Assembly: GCF_000740775.1 (NCBI RefSeq)
Contig: NZ_JFGS01000031.1
Location: forward strand, 1-50,220
Length of the DNA stretch: 50,220 nt
Direction: 5' to 3'
Source: Haematobacter missouriensis
Lineage (GTDB): Bacteria > Pseudomonadota > Alphaproteobacteria > Rhodobacterales > Rhodobacteraceae
The notes under the pieces were generated by a model, which was not told the origin of the DNA, made no database searches, and saw nothing but the letters and a program-made list of their open reading frames with translations. Below, one piece after another: positions 7,926 through 15,700 of this stretch (the stretch's first letter is position 1; every line of letters begins with the position of its first letter). The position numbers and the translations under genes are program-made.

Positions 7926-8827
7926 CAGTAATGCACCTTCCGGTCCATGCGCATGGTCTGGCCGATCGACAGGACCAGCACGATTGCCAGAAAGATCAGC
8001 GTCAGCGCGGCAGCGTAGCCCGTGTTCGAATACTCAAACCCCTCAAGATAAAGCGCATAGAGCAGCGTTTCAGACCCCGAGCGGCCCTTGGTCAACACGG
8101 CCACGGTCTCGAAAACTTTGAAGGCCGAGATCGATGTTGTGACGATCACGAACATCGTCGTCGGGCCCAGCATCGGCCAGGTGACTGTCAGAAATCGGTC
8201 GATGGGGCTGCGGGCCCCGTCCATGCGCGCAGCGTCGATCAGGTCGTTCGGGATAGCGGTCAGCCCCGCGAGGAACAGCACCATGTTGAAGCCAAGCACT
8301 TGCCAGATGCCGATCAGCGCCAGCGTCGGGATCAGCAGCGCCGGATTGCCGAGGAAAGACACCGGATCGAAACCCGCCCAGGTGATCGCCGCGTTGACGG
8401 GCCCCAGGGTCGGGTGCAGCAGGAACTGCCAGACCGTGGCCATCGCGACCAGCGTCGCGGTGACGGGCAGGAAATATGCCGTCTCCCACAGCGCGCGGGA
8501 CCGCCGGCGCCCATGCACCAGCAGCGCGATGCCCAAGGCGAGGAAGACTCCGGCGGGGATCACCAAGACGGCATAAAGGGCGGTGTTCGCCAGCGCGCGG
8601 GTAAACACCGGGTCCTGAAAGGCGGCCCGGAAATTACCGAGACCCACGAACCGCCACTCCAGTGCGCCAAGCCGGTAATCGGTGATGGAAAATCCGGTCA
8701 GCACGAGGACCGGCAGGATATAGATCGCCAGCATCAGAAGCACCGCGGGCGCGACAAAGAACAGACCCCGCGGCAGGGCGATGGCACGGTGGGCGGGTGC
8801 GGCGGCGGGCAGGACGGCGTCGGTCAT
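7925..8827 (-). CDS. ABC transporter permease (UgpA/MalF-like)
   Basis: 300 residues from the ATG at 8827, which overlaps the ATPase stop as ATGA; an in-frame ATG at 8851 would overlap further and is less likely. Membrane spans begin at GLFFVAPAVLLMLAIYILPV. The EAA loop is DLIDAARMDGARSPIDRF, residues ~195-212. It is the MalF/UgpA-type half of the translocation pore, co-transcribed between the ATPase and the second permease. Confidence 0.9.
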   Translation of the reverse strand: MTDAVLPAAAPAHRAIALPRGLFFVAPAVLLMLAIYILPVLVLTGFSITDYRLGALEWRFVGLGNFRAAFQDPVFTRALANTALYAVLVIPAGVFLALGIALLVHGRRRSRALWETAYFLPVTATLVAMATVWQFLLHPTLGPVNAAITWAGFDPVSFLGNPALLIPTLALIGIWQVLGFNMVLFLAGLTAIPNDLIDAARMDGARSPIDRFLTVTWPMLGPTTMFVIVTTSISAFKVFETVAVLTKGRSGSETLLYALYLEGFEYSNTGYAAALTLIFLAIVLVLSIGQTMRMDRKVHY

Positions 8828-9951
8828 GCGGCCACCTGGCCGGCAGCCCATGCGGACAGCCGCTGCCCGTCCGCCGCGAACAGATGCGCCCGCTCGGGCG
8901 GGATGCTCAGCCGCAGCATGTCGCCCCGCGCCGGCCGGGCGCTGGCGCCCTGTCGCAACACGAGGGTTGCGTGATCAAACTGCAGCGCACAGGTCAGGAA
9001 ACGGTCGGGGCCGTGCGTCTCGACGCGGAGGACCTCGGCGGCCAGTCCCTCGTCCCCGGCCTGCAGGTCCTCGGGGCGGATGCCGACGGTCAGGGGGCCC
9101 GGCCGCGCTCGGATGCCCGTCGCCTGTCCCGCGATGTTAACGCGGCCCTCGGCATCTGCCTCGGCCGGCAGCAGGTTGATGCCGGGCGAGCCGATGAACC
9201 GCGCCACCGCCAGGGTCGCCGGTCGCTGGTAAAGATCGTCGGGAGTGCCTAGCTGCTCGATCCTTCCGTCGATCATCAGCGCGATGCGGTCCGACATCGT
9301 CATGGCCTCGGTCTGGTCGTGGGTGACATAGACGAAGGTCGCCCCAAGGCGGCGATGCAGGGCCGCCAGCTCATCCCGCATATGCGCCCGCAGCTTCGCG
9401 TCGAGGTTCGACAGCGGCTCGTCCATCAGAAATGCCGCCGGCTGGCGGACCAGCGCCCGCGCCAGCGCGACCCGTTGCCGCTGCCCGCCCGACAGCTGCC
9501 CCGGTTTGCGGTCCAGAAGATGGGTGATCTGAAGCGTCTCGGCAGCCTTTGCGACGGCCGCGTCGATCTGGGCCATCACCGCCTTCGGCGCCAGCAGCCG
9601 GCCCAACAGCGGCAGCCGGGCGGGCAATGTCAGAAGCCGCATCCGCAAGGGCGTCGCAATGTTCTGACGGACGCTCATATGCGGATAGAGCGCGTAGGAC
9701 TGGAACACCATCGCAAGGTTTCGGTCGGACGGATCGCGTGAGGTCACATCCTCGGCGCCAATGAAGACCAAGCCATGGTCGGGCGCTTCAAGACCGGCAA
9801 TGACGCGCAGCAGCGTCGATTTCCCGCAGCCGGACATTCCGACCAGAGAGAGGAACTCACCCTCCTTCACCGAAAGGTCGATATCCGTCAGAACCTGCGT
9901 GGCTCCGAAGCTTTTGCGTATGCCTCGGAGGTCGATGGATTGTTGCGACAT
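8824..9951 (-). CDS. ABC transporter ATP-binding protein (UgpC/MalK-like)
   Basis: 375 residues from the ATG at 9951 (MSQQSIDLRGI), chosen for the AAGGAG site just upstream. The frame runs on to 10029, but the extra residues are not conserved in character. Walker A is GMSGCGKST (residues 38-46), the signature is LSGGQRQRVALARAL, Walker B is AFLMDEPLSNLD and the switch His follows in VYVTHDQTEAM. The C-terminal ~130 residues form a TOBE/OB-like domain (NLLPAEADAEGRV, TVGIRPEDLQ), as in MalK and UgpC. It is the first gene of the importer operon and powers uptake through the two downstream permeases. Confidence 0.92.
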   Translation of the reverse strand: MSQQSIDLRGIRKSFGATQVLTDIDLSVKEGEFLSLVGMSGCGKSTLLRVIAGLEAPDHGLVFIGAEDVTSRDPSDRNLAMVFQSYALYPHMSVRQNIATPLRMRLLTLPARLPLLGRLLAPKAVMAQIDAAVAKAAETLQITHLLDRKPGQLSGGQRQRVALARALVRQPAAFLMDEPLSNLDAKLRAHMRDELAALHRRLGATFVYVTHDQTEAMTMSDRIALMIDGRIEQLGTPDDLYQRPATLAVARFIGSPGINLLPAEADAEGRVNIAGQATGIRARPGPLTVGIRPEDLQAGDEGLAAEVLRVETHGPDRFLTCALQFDHATLVLRQGASARPARGDMLRLSIPPERAHLFAADGQRLSAWAAGQVAA

Positions 9952-10663
9952 GCGCGCTCCTTTTTCGAAGGAGAGTGTTCCACGTAGAGATGTCAGATCG
10001 GCTACAAGTCGGTTAAAGTTTTTTGACAAGTGCTCCTGGTTCTACTCCCACAGTCGGTGGCGCAGGATCACAAGTGTTTCAGCAAGGCACCCAAGCTCTG
10101 TTAGTCGTTGTGTCCGCTGCCAGCCGGCCAAAGCGAGGTGATTTTCCTATGTGACAATCTTGAGTAACCAGCCTTCCACGCGCAAAACGAGAGGACCTGT
10201 TATCTGTGAGCAGAGGAACATCTGGCAGCAATTGCTGCACCGGCTTTTGCTGTGGGAGCGGCGAAGGCGGAAGAGAACTTGCCCCACCCCGATTAGAGTT
10301 ACAATAGCGCCGAGCGCACCTTTGCGCTACTCCATGCATAGAACGGCCCAAAGCGGACCTTCATCCCGACGCCGAGCGCCGCGTTGCAGCTTCTCCAGAC
10401 CGGCCATTCGCTGCGGGTGCTCGATTTCTTTAGTGTCTGAGGTCAGCAATGCGGACGAAGGGGCCGTTCAGAGGTCTGAATTCAACGGCCTCTTCAGATA
10501 CCAACCTTTCGCTGATTTCTTAGGAATCTAGACAGTAAGTATGGCTCGGGTCTGCGAAGCCGCGGCCAAGCCTCCCCCATCGTTCGGCATTGTGATCGGC
10601 GACGGTTTGCTTCATATCAGCGGTTGCTGATACCTTATTCCTTCCAAGCATTGATGGCAGGCT
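9952..10663. other. Intergenic region with divergent promoters (ABC operon leftward, redox operon rightward)
   Basis: About 710 bases without a supportable gene. The left end should hold the promoter of the ABC operon; TTGTCA on the minus strand (around 10024-10029) is a possible -35, but no strong -10 is evident. A perfect palindrome GCAGCAATTGCTGC lies at 10225-10238. Around 10340-10430 there is low-complexity intergenic-type sequence. The right end carries the ArsR-like operator and promoter of the redox operon (10590-10633). Open frames here have atypical composition and no family features. Confidence 0.5.
10613..10633. promoter_or_regulatory. Putative ArsR-type operator overlapping the redox-operon promoter
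   Basis: TATCAGC (10615-10621) and GCTGATA (10626-10632) form a perfect inverted repeat. The core TATCA-8 nt-TGATA has the same spacing as the operator at the arsR start codon (16589-16610), and the first ten bases (CATATCAGCG) are identical at both. TTGTGA (10590-10595) and CATATC (10613-10618), 17 bases apart, could be the -35 and -10, so a bound repressor would block the promoter. The site is about 30 bases before the first gene's ATG. Confidence 0.55.
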
Positions 10664-11242
10664 ATGAGTTCGAAGGATACCCAAGAAAAGCGGCGCCGGA
10701 GCGGACGGCCGCTCATGATTTTGCCTATTCTTCTGTTTGGGTTGCTGGGCGTAGTCTTCTACTGGGGCCTCTGGAACAACGACGACCGGTTGCCCTCGAC
10801 GCTGATCGGAAGACCAATCCCGGAATTCGCGCTCCCGCCCATCGAAGGGCGGCAGGACGGCCTAGCCTCGGCGAACCTGCTAGACCAGGTTTCTCTCGTC
10901 AACGTCTGGGCGTCGTGGTGCGTCCCCTGCCGCACGGAGAACCCGCTTCTCGTCGATCTTGCCGAAGCGGGCACCGTTCCGATCTACGGTATCAACTACA
11001 AGGACGATGCCGAGGAGGCGCTGGGTTTCCTCGAAGAGCTCGGCGATCCCTTCACCCGCATCGGCGCGGACCGATCAGGCCGCGTTGCGATAGACTGGGG
11101 CGTCTATGGAGTGCCGGAAACATACATAATCGACGCCGAGGGGCGCATTGCATACAAGCATGTCGGCCCCTTTGATCAGGCCTCGCTTGAGGAGGACATT
11201 CTGCCGGTCGTGCGCCGGTTGCAGGCTGAGAGCGACCCGTGA
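10664..11242 (+). CDS. Thioredoxin-like CcmG/DsbE-family membrane-anchored reductase
   Basis: 192 residues. A basic N-terminus is followed by one membrane span (PLMILPILLFGLLGVVFYWG, residues ~16-35), placing the thioredoxin domain in the periplasm. The active site is WASWCVPC, with cysteines at 86 and 89, and the cis-Pro loop is YGVPETYIID, as in CcmG/DsbE. The family reduces disulphides, classically apocytochrome c, taking electrons from CcdA/DsbD. A CcdA homologue lies two genes downstream in the same operon. No cytochrome c maturation genes are nearby, so a role in periplasmic thiol or metal stress is more likely here. First gene of the operon, behind a putative ArsR-type operator. Confidence 0.85.
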   Translation: MSSKDTQEKRRRSGRPLMILPILLFGLLGVVFYWGLWNNDDRLPSTLIGRPIPEFALPPIEGRQDGLASANLLDQVSLVNVWASWCVPCRTENPLLVDLAEAGTVPIYGINYKDDAEEALGFLEELGDPFTRIGADRSGRVAIDWGVYGVPETYIIDAEGRIAYKHVGPFDQASLEEDILPVVRRLQAESDP

Positions 11243-11760
11243 GGCGACGTGACGTCCTTGCCGGAGTCTTGGCGCTTGCGGCAAGCCCTGCCTCCGCCCG
11301 ACCACCGATCCCTAATCACGGGACTCCGCGTGATCTCCTGTCGCCGCCTTTCGTGGATGGAGATGGACGGAATCTGACGCTGGCGGACTTCGAGGGACGT
11401 GTCGTGCTTCTGAACATTTGGGCGACCTGGTGCCCGCCTTGTCGCGAGGAGATGCCGACGCTCGACGCGCTGCAAGCGCGCCTCGGCGGATCGGATTTTC
11501 ATGTTCTGCCGCTGTCGATCGATCGGGCCGGTCTCGAACCTGTGCGCCGCTTCTACCGAGAGACCGGCATTCGCAACCTCGATCTCTATATCGCGGAGGA
11601 TACGCGCGCGATGCTGGCCTTGGCCGTGGTGGGCCTGCCGACAACGATTCTGATCGACCGCATTGGGCGCGAGCGCGGGCGCCTCGCAGGCCCGGCCGAA
11701 TGGAACAGCCCCGAAGCCGTTGCGCAGATAAGCGCTCTTATTGACGAACGTAAGCAATAG
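11239..11760 (+). CDS. TlpA-family periplasmic thiol-disulphide oxidoreductase
   Basis: 173 residues starting at a GTG that overlaps the previous stop (GTGA). The N-terminus (MRRRDVLAGVLALAASPASA) is a signal peptide with an RRRD start that could go by Sec or Tat. The active site is WATWCPPC (cysteines 65 and 68) and the cis-Pro loop is VVGLPTTILID. TlpA-type proteins act as periplasmic reductases, for example in copper delivery to oxidases. Two different thioredoxin folds followed by a CcdA electron donor form a compact periplasmic reducing module. Confidence 0.86.
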   Translation: MRRRDVLAGVLALAASPASARPPIPNHGTPRDLLSPPFVDGDGRNLTLADFEGRVVLLNIWATWCPPCREEMPTLDALQARLGGSDFHVLPLSIDRAGLEPVRRFYRETGIRNLDLYIAEDTRAMLALAVVGLPTTILIDRIGRERGRLAGPAEWNSPEAVAQISALIDERKQ

Positions 11761-11848
11761 GACATGGAAAAGCACGACGACCGCGCCAGCCGTTCCGCTC
11801 CGTGCGCACACGTGGTGGCGGTCTACCGATCAGTTTGGAGATGTGGAT

Positions 11849-12577
11849 TTGATTGAACTTTCCGCTCTTGGACTAATGGCGGCATTGCTGGCCGGTGCCG
11901 TTTCCTTTCTGTCGCCCTGCGTGCTGCCGCTCGTGCCCGGCTACGTATCCTACGTTGCCGGACGTACGGTCACCGGCAGTGCAGCGCCTTCGAAGGGGCG
12001 GGCCGTCTGGCTCAGCTTCTGTTTCGTCCTTGGCTTCTCCACGATATTCATCGCGCTTGGGGCCTCTGCCACCGCGCTCGGTCAGGCGCTGCTGCAGTGG
12101 CGCTACGAACTCAACCTCGTCGGCGGCGCGATCGTGATCCTGTTCGGTCTGTTCATGATCGGGGCAGCGCGCCTGTCGGCCATGGAGCGCGACCTGCGTT
12201 TCCATCGCGACCTGCCGGGCGGGCAACCGGTCGCCTCCTACGTGCTCGGACTCGCCTTCGGTTTCGGCTGGACACCGTGCATCGGGCCGATCCTCGGCGC
12301 CATCCTAACCGCCAGCGCGACAAGCGCGACGATTGGCGAGGGCGTCGCATTGCTTGCCTTCTACTCGGCCGGCCTTGGGATCCCGTTTCTGGTCGTCGCG
12401 GGGTTCACCGACAGTATTGCCGGCAGGCTGCGCGGCATCGGTCGTTGGGGTCGCCGCCTGCATCAGGCTGCGGGCGGCGTCATGATCCTGATGGGCCTGG
12501 CGATGATGACCGGGCGGTTGAGCGCACTGGCCTACTGGCTGCTGGACACCTTCCCTGTCCTTGCGCGGATCGGGTGA
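11849..12577 (+). CDS. ccdA: CcdA-family cytochrome c biogenesis / thiol-reducing membrane protein
   Basis: About 242 residues, six predicted membrane spans, with the two redox cysteines in the family motifs FLSPCVLPLVPGY (near the N-terminus) and GWTPCIGPILGA (middle). CcdA carries electrons from cytoplasmic thioredoxin across the membrane to periplasmic TlpA/CcmG-type acceptors, which are encoded just upstream. The frame is open from 11741, but the residues before DLIELSALG are hydrophilic and unlike the family. I prefer the TTG at 11849 (eight bases after GGAG at 11837-11840); the in-frame GTG at 11843 is the alternative. Confidence 0.86.
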   Translation: MIELSALGLMAALLAGAVSFLSPCVLPLVPGYVSYVAGRTVTGSAAPSKGRAVWLSFCFVLGFSTIFIALGASATALGQALLQWRYELNLVGGAIVILFGLFMIGAARLSAMERDLRFHRDLPGGQPVASYVLGLAFGFGWTPCIGPILGAILTASATSATIGEGVALLAFYSAGLGIPFLVVAGFTDSIAGRLRGIGRWGRRLHQAAGGVMILMGLAMMTGRLSALAYWLLDTFPVLARIG

Positions 12578-12581
12578 ACAG

Positions 12582-13196
12582 ATGCGACTGTACGAGAAAC
12601 ATATCCTCCCTCGGCTGACGCATCTGGCGATGGGCCAGGATCAACTTCTTCCCTACCGGCGCCGCGCCGTCTCCGGGCTGCATGGACGTGTGCTGGAGAT
12701 CGGGATCGGCTCGGGCCTGAACCTTGCGCTCTACCCCGAGGCCGTGCGTCAGATCATCGGTGTTGACCCGTCGCCCGAACTCCTCTCTCGGGCCGCGCAA
12801 ACCTCCCATGGCCTGATGCCCGCGGCCGAGATGATCGAGGGCGTGGCCGAAGCATTGCCGCTGGAGGATCGCAGCGTCGACTGCGTCGTCGCCACCTGGG
12901 CGCTCTGCAGCGTGTCGGAGCCGGAGAAGGCGCTCGCCGAGATCCGGCGCGTTCTCAAGCCGGACGGCATCTTCCGCTTCGTCGAGCATGGTTTGGCGCC
13001 GGAGCCCGGTGTCCGGCGCTGGCAGCGCTGGCTCACGCCCGTCTGGAAACACTGCGCCGGGAACTGTCACCTTGACCGTCCAACGGCCGGCTTGATCGAG
13101 ACAAGCGGCTTCCGAATGGAGCGGCTCGACACCGGCTACGCGACAGGTCCGAAGCCCTTGGTTTTCATGTATGAGGGGCAAGCTCGCCTCTACTAA
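12582..13196 (+). CDS. Class I SAM-dependent methyltransferase (UbiE/type 11 family)
   Basis: 204 residues from the ATG at 12582, four bases after the ccdA stop. The SAM motif I is VLEIGIGSG (residues 37-45), motif II is GVDPSPELL, and VDCVVATWALCSV with PEKALAEIRRVLKPDGIFRFVEHG matches the methyltransferase type 11 fold. Small methyltransferases of this kind recur in metal and metalloid resistance clusters, but the substrate is unknown. A cluster H/C pair near the end (HCAGNCHLDRPT) could bind a metal or substrate. Last gene of the redox operon. Confidence 0.83.
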   Translation: MRLYEKHILPRLTHLAMGQDQLLPYRRRAVSGLHGRVLEIGIGSGLNLALYPEAVRQIIGVDPSPELLSRAAQTSHGLMPAAEMIEGVAEALPLEDRSVDCVVATWALCSVSEPEKALAEIRRVLKPDGIFRFVEHGLAPEPGVRRWQRWLTPVWKHCAGNCHLDRPTAGLIETSGFRMERLDTGYATGPKPLVFMYEGQARLY

Positions 13197-13308
13197 GGAA
13201 GCTTGGAAAAAGAACAACATCGGCTTTCGATTCGTGGCGCAACACTAATGGCAAGGCAATCAATTCTCGCCTCGAACTTTGGCTGCAGGCTCCGCATTAT
13301 GAGGTATC

Positions 13309-13965
13309 ACGAGTAGTCAGCAAGATAACCGGCAGGCCAATCTGACGCGCGGCATCCGCGTCGAGATCGCCAGCCTCGTCTACAACATCATCGAGGTCGT
13401 CGTATCCGTCACCGTGGGACTTCTGACCGGCAGCGCGGCACTGGTAAGCTGGGGTCTCGACAGCACGGTCGAAGCCACCTCAGCCGCGACGCTGATCTGG
13501 CGCTTGAAGGGGGAGAGAGGTGCCGGCAAGCGCACGGTCCTGCACCGCAAGAAGGTCGCGCTCTACGTGGTTGCCTGTGCGTTCTGGATCGTCGTCGCGG
13601 CGATCCTCTACGAGGCGGTCTCCGCCTTCATTTCGCAGAAGGCGCCGGGCTTCAACTGGTGGGGTATCGCGATTCTGGGTGCTTCGCTCGTGGTCAACCC
13701 GTTCCTCGCCTGGGGCAAGTATCGCTATGGCAAACGGCTCGATGCGCCCGCCCTGAAGTACGATGCCAAGGACACCATGATCTGCCAGTATCAGACAATC
13801 GTGGTGTTGGCCGGGATCGGTCTGACGCAATGGATGGGCTGGTGGTGGGCCGACCCGGTCGCGGCGCTTCTGATCGTGCCCTACGTTGCGTGGGAAGCGT
13901 TTGAGGCCACCAAGGATGCGCGGTCGGTCGATCCGGAGGAGGCCGACGCTACTGCCGACGCCTGA
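13309..13965 (+). CDS. CDF-like cation transporter, normal start codon absent
   Basis: Homology to cation-efflux membrane proteins extends upstream of the first usable start: RGIRVEIASLVYNIIEVVVSVTVGLLTGSAALVSWGLDSTVE is family-like but contains no ATG, GTG or TTG before the GTG at 13414. After an in-frame stop at 13300, the frame reads ACG AGT AGT CAG CAA from 13309, with GAGG just upstream, as if an ATG had become ACG. The rest has several membrane spans and the Asp positions of the fold (GLDSTVEATSAA, WWADPVAAL). It may be translated from ACG, from GTG 13414 as a shortened protein, or not at all. It converges with the P450 gene and overlaps its end by 17 bases. Confidence 0.7.
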   Translation, partial: TSSQQDNRQANLTRGIRVEIASLVYNIIEVVVSVTVGLLTGSAALVSWGLDSTVEATSAATLIWRLKGERGAGKRTVLHRKKVALYVVACAFWIVVAAILYEAVSAFISQKAPGFNWWGIAILGASLVVNPFLAWGKYRYGKRLDAPALKYDAKDTMICQYQTIVVLAGIGLTQWMGWWWADPVAALLIVPYVAWEAFEATKDARSVDPEEADATADA

Positions 13966-15196
13966 CGTTGCGCATGATGAACCGGGATTTAGGCATGGGC
14001 GGCAGTTCTTCGGTTTCCAGATCCAGATCCTGATCTGGCACTTCGTAGTCGATGGCGTTCACGAAGAAACTGCAAAACGCCTTCATCTGGCTGATCGCGA
14101 TCCACTCGCCCGGACAACGGTGGTTCCTGTGGTGATCACCACCGCCCTGCGGAATGAAGTCGTAGGGGGTGGCCTCCCGATCGTGAAACCGCTCGGGCCG
14201 GAACTCTTGCGGCGCGTCCCACGAGCGAGCGTCGGTATTTGTGCCGTAGAGGTCGAGCAGAACCCTGTACCCTTTGGAAAAGCGATATCCGCGCCACTCG
14301 AAATCGCTCTTCACCCGTGCCGCGACCGCGGGAAAGAACGGATACAGACGGCGGACCTCTTGCACGAAAGGTTCGAGCTGTCCCTCGTCGTCCTTCAGCT
14401 TTTGCCGCCACTCGGGATGCCGATGCAGGGCATGCGCCGCCTGGGCGATGAACGCAGAGACGGCGACGATCGGGCGTACTACGTTCAGAAGCTCCACGGC
14501 GGCAACCTTGGAGGTCAGCAGCTCCCCATTCAGATCGCGCCACGTCGCGACGACATGGGCGGCGCTTTCCTGTCCTGTCTGAAGGCTTCCGTCGCGCACC
14601 CGTTCAATAATCCCGGCTATCCAACGCTCTGCGCGATGCCGCGCCAGACGCGCACCCCAGTGCTTCCAGCCGACCGCCCCGGCGTCTTGGAAGAGCGCCG
14701 TCATCTGCGCCGTCCGCGTCTTGACCTCCGCTTCGGGAAGCGGCACGCCCGACCAGGCGCAGGCAGCTCTGGTGAGGATTTCGCGCACTTCGTCGTAGAG
14801 AACGACCTTCTCCGCCGCTTGCCAGTCCCGTGCGTAGCGGTCCAACAGGTCCCGCGTCGTGTTTTCGAGAGCTTCGATCCGCTCCGACGCCATGAGTGAC
14901 ATAAACATCCGCTTCCGATGACGGTGGGCCTCGCCATCGAGCCCCTGGATGCCCTTTTCGCCGAGCAGGGTTCTCTGGATACGCTTCGGCATCGAGCCTG
15001 CGCGCACGAGCCCATCCTCGGAATAGAAGACCTCCGCAGCTGCGGCACCAGTCATGCAGATCGTCTTTTGAAAGAGGATGCGGGTCTCGAACAGGTCGCC
15101 CTCAAGATCGCGGCATGTGTCCGGAATGAACCCATATGGGTTGCGCAGCAGGGCAAGCGTGCTGTCGATGCCCTTTGCGGATGGAATGCTGGACAT
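13949..15196 (-). CDS. Cytochrome P450, CYP152-type fatty-acid peroxygenase
   Basis: 415 residues, the length of the CYP152 peroxygenases (BS-beta, SP-alpha). The heme ligand is the Cys of HRCPGEW, about residue 361, inside the shortened PQGGGDHHRNHRCPGE loop typical of this group. The VRPIVAVS segment around residue 240 carries the Arg-Pro pair that replaces the usual acid-alcohol pair and binds the fatty-acid carboxylate. Family members use hydrogen peroxide to hydroxylate fatty acids at the alpha or beta carbon without a reductase. It starts three bases after lspA and so is on the CDF-LspA transcript. A P450 in a metal island is unusual; peroxide use may fit stress physiology. Confidence 0.88.
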   Translation of the reverse strand: MSSIPSAKGIDSTLALLRNPYGFIPDTCRDLEGDLFETRILFQKTICMTGAAAAEVFYSEDGLVRAGSMPKRIQRTLLGEKGIQGLDGEAHRHRKRMFMSLMASERIEALENTTRDLLDRYARDWQAAEKVVLYDEVREILTRAACAWSGVPLPEAEVKTRTAQMTALFQDAGAVGWKHWGARLARHRAERWIAGIIERVRDGSLQTGQESAAHVVATWRDLNGELLTSKVAAVELLNVVRPIVAVSAFIAQAAHALHRHPEWRQKLKDDEGQLEPFVQEVRRLYPFFPAVAARVKSDFEWRGYRFSKGYRVLLDLYGTNTDARSWDAPQEFRPERFHDREATPYDFIPQGGGDHHRNHRCPGEWIAISQMKAFCSFFVNAIDYEVPDQDLDLETEELPPMPKSRFIMRNVRRRQ

Positions 15197-15199
15197 CGA

Positions 15200-15700
15200 T
15201 TATTTCCCCGTAACGTTTTCTTCTCGGTGGTTACGTTCGGGCTTGTTCTGCGCCGAGCGGAAGCTGTCCCAGAACAGCAGGGCCGCACCGCAGAAAATCG
15301 CCACATCCGCAAGATTGAAGGACGGCCAGTGGTATGTTCCGTAATGGAAATCCAGAAAATCCGGGACGGCCTGATAACGCAGCCGGTCGAGGACATTGCC
15401 GAGCGCGCCGCCGATGATCAGACCGAGAGCGGCAGCCGTCAGCCTGTCCGGCGCGCGCCACAACCAGATCAGCAGCCATGCCACGATTACGGCAGCAAGT
15501 GCGATGAGACCCCACCATGGCACGATCCCGCCCAACATACCGAAGCTGACGCCATCGTTCAGAACCCGCACGAGATTGAGAAAGGGCAGAACCTCGACTC
15601 CGCGCTCAAGCGCCGGTGTGTTCAGGGCAAGCGCCTTGGTGCCCTGATCGAGACCAAAGGCTGCGATCGCGCAAAGCCCGCCCAGAAAGCGGCTATTCAT
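15200..15700 (-). CDS. lspA: Signal peptidase II (prolipoprotein signal peptidase)
   Basis: 166 residues from the ATG at 15700, which overlaps the preceding transporter gene's stop. It has four membrane spans. The catalytic Asp pair sits in GGALGNVLDRLRY and FNLADVAIFCG, and the N-terminal FGLDQGTKALAL and VRVLNDGVSFGML match the family. LspA cleaves lipoprotein signal peptides in the inner membrane. A second lspA next to a CDF metal exporter is a recurring arrangement in proteobacterial metal-resistance islands. Here it sits in an operon between the CDF gene and a P450. Confidence 0.92.
   Translation of the reverse strand: MNSRFLGGLCAIAAFGLDQGTKALALNTPALERGVEVLPFLNLVRVLNDGVSFGMLGGIVPWWGLIALAAVIVAWLLIWLWRAPDRLTAAALGLIIGGALGNVLDRLRYQAVPDFLDFHYGTYHWPSFNLADVAIFCGAALLFWDSFRSAQNKPERNHREENVTGK

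Noticed and set aside
10225-10238. 14-bp palindrome GCAGCAATTGCTGC as an operator
   Set aside because: It is isolated, more than 270 bases from either promoter, and has no second copy, so chance is not excluded.
10151-10531. Plus-strand open frame in the gap before the redox operon
   Set aside because: The product is Arg/Pro/Ser-rich with no motif and no ribosome site, and it overlaps intergenic-type sequence.
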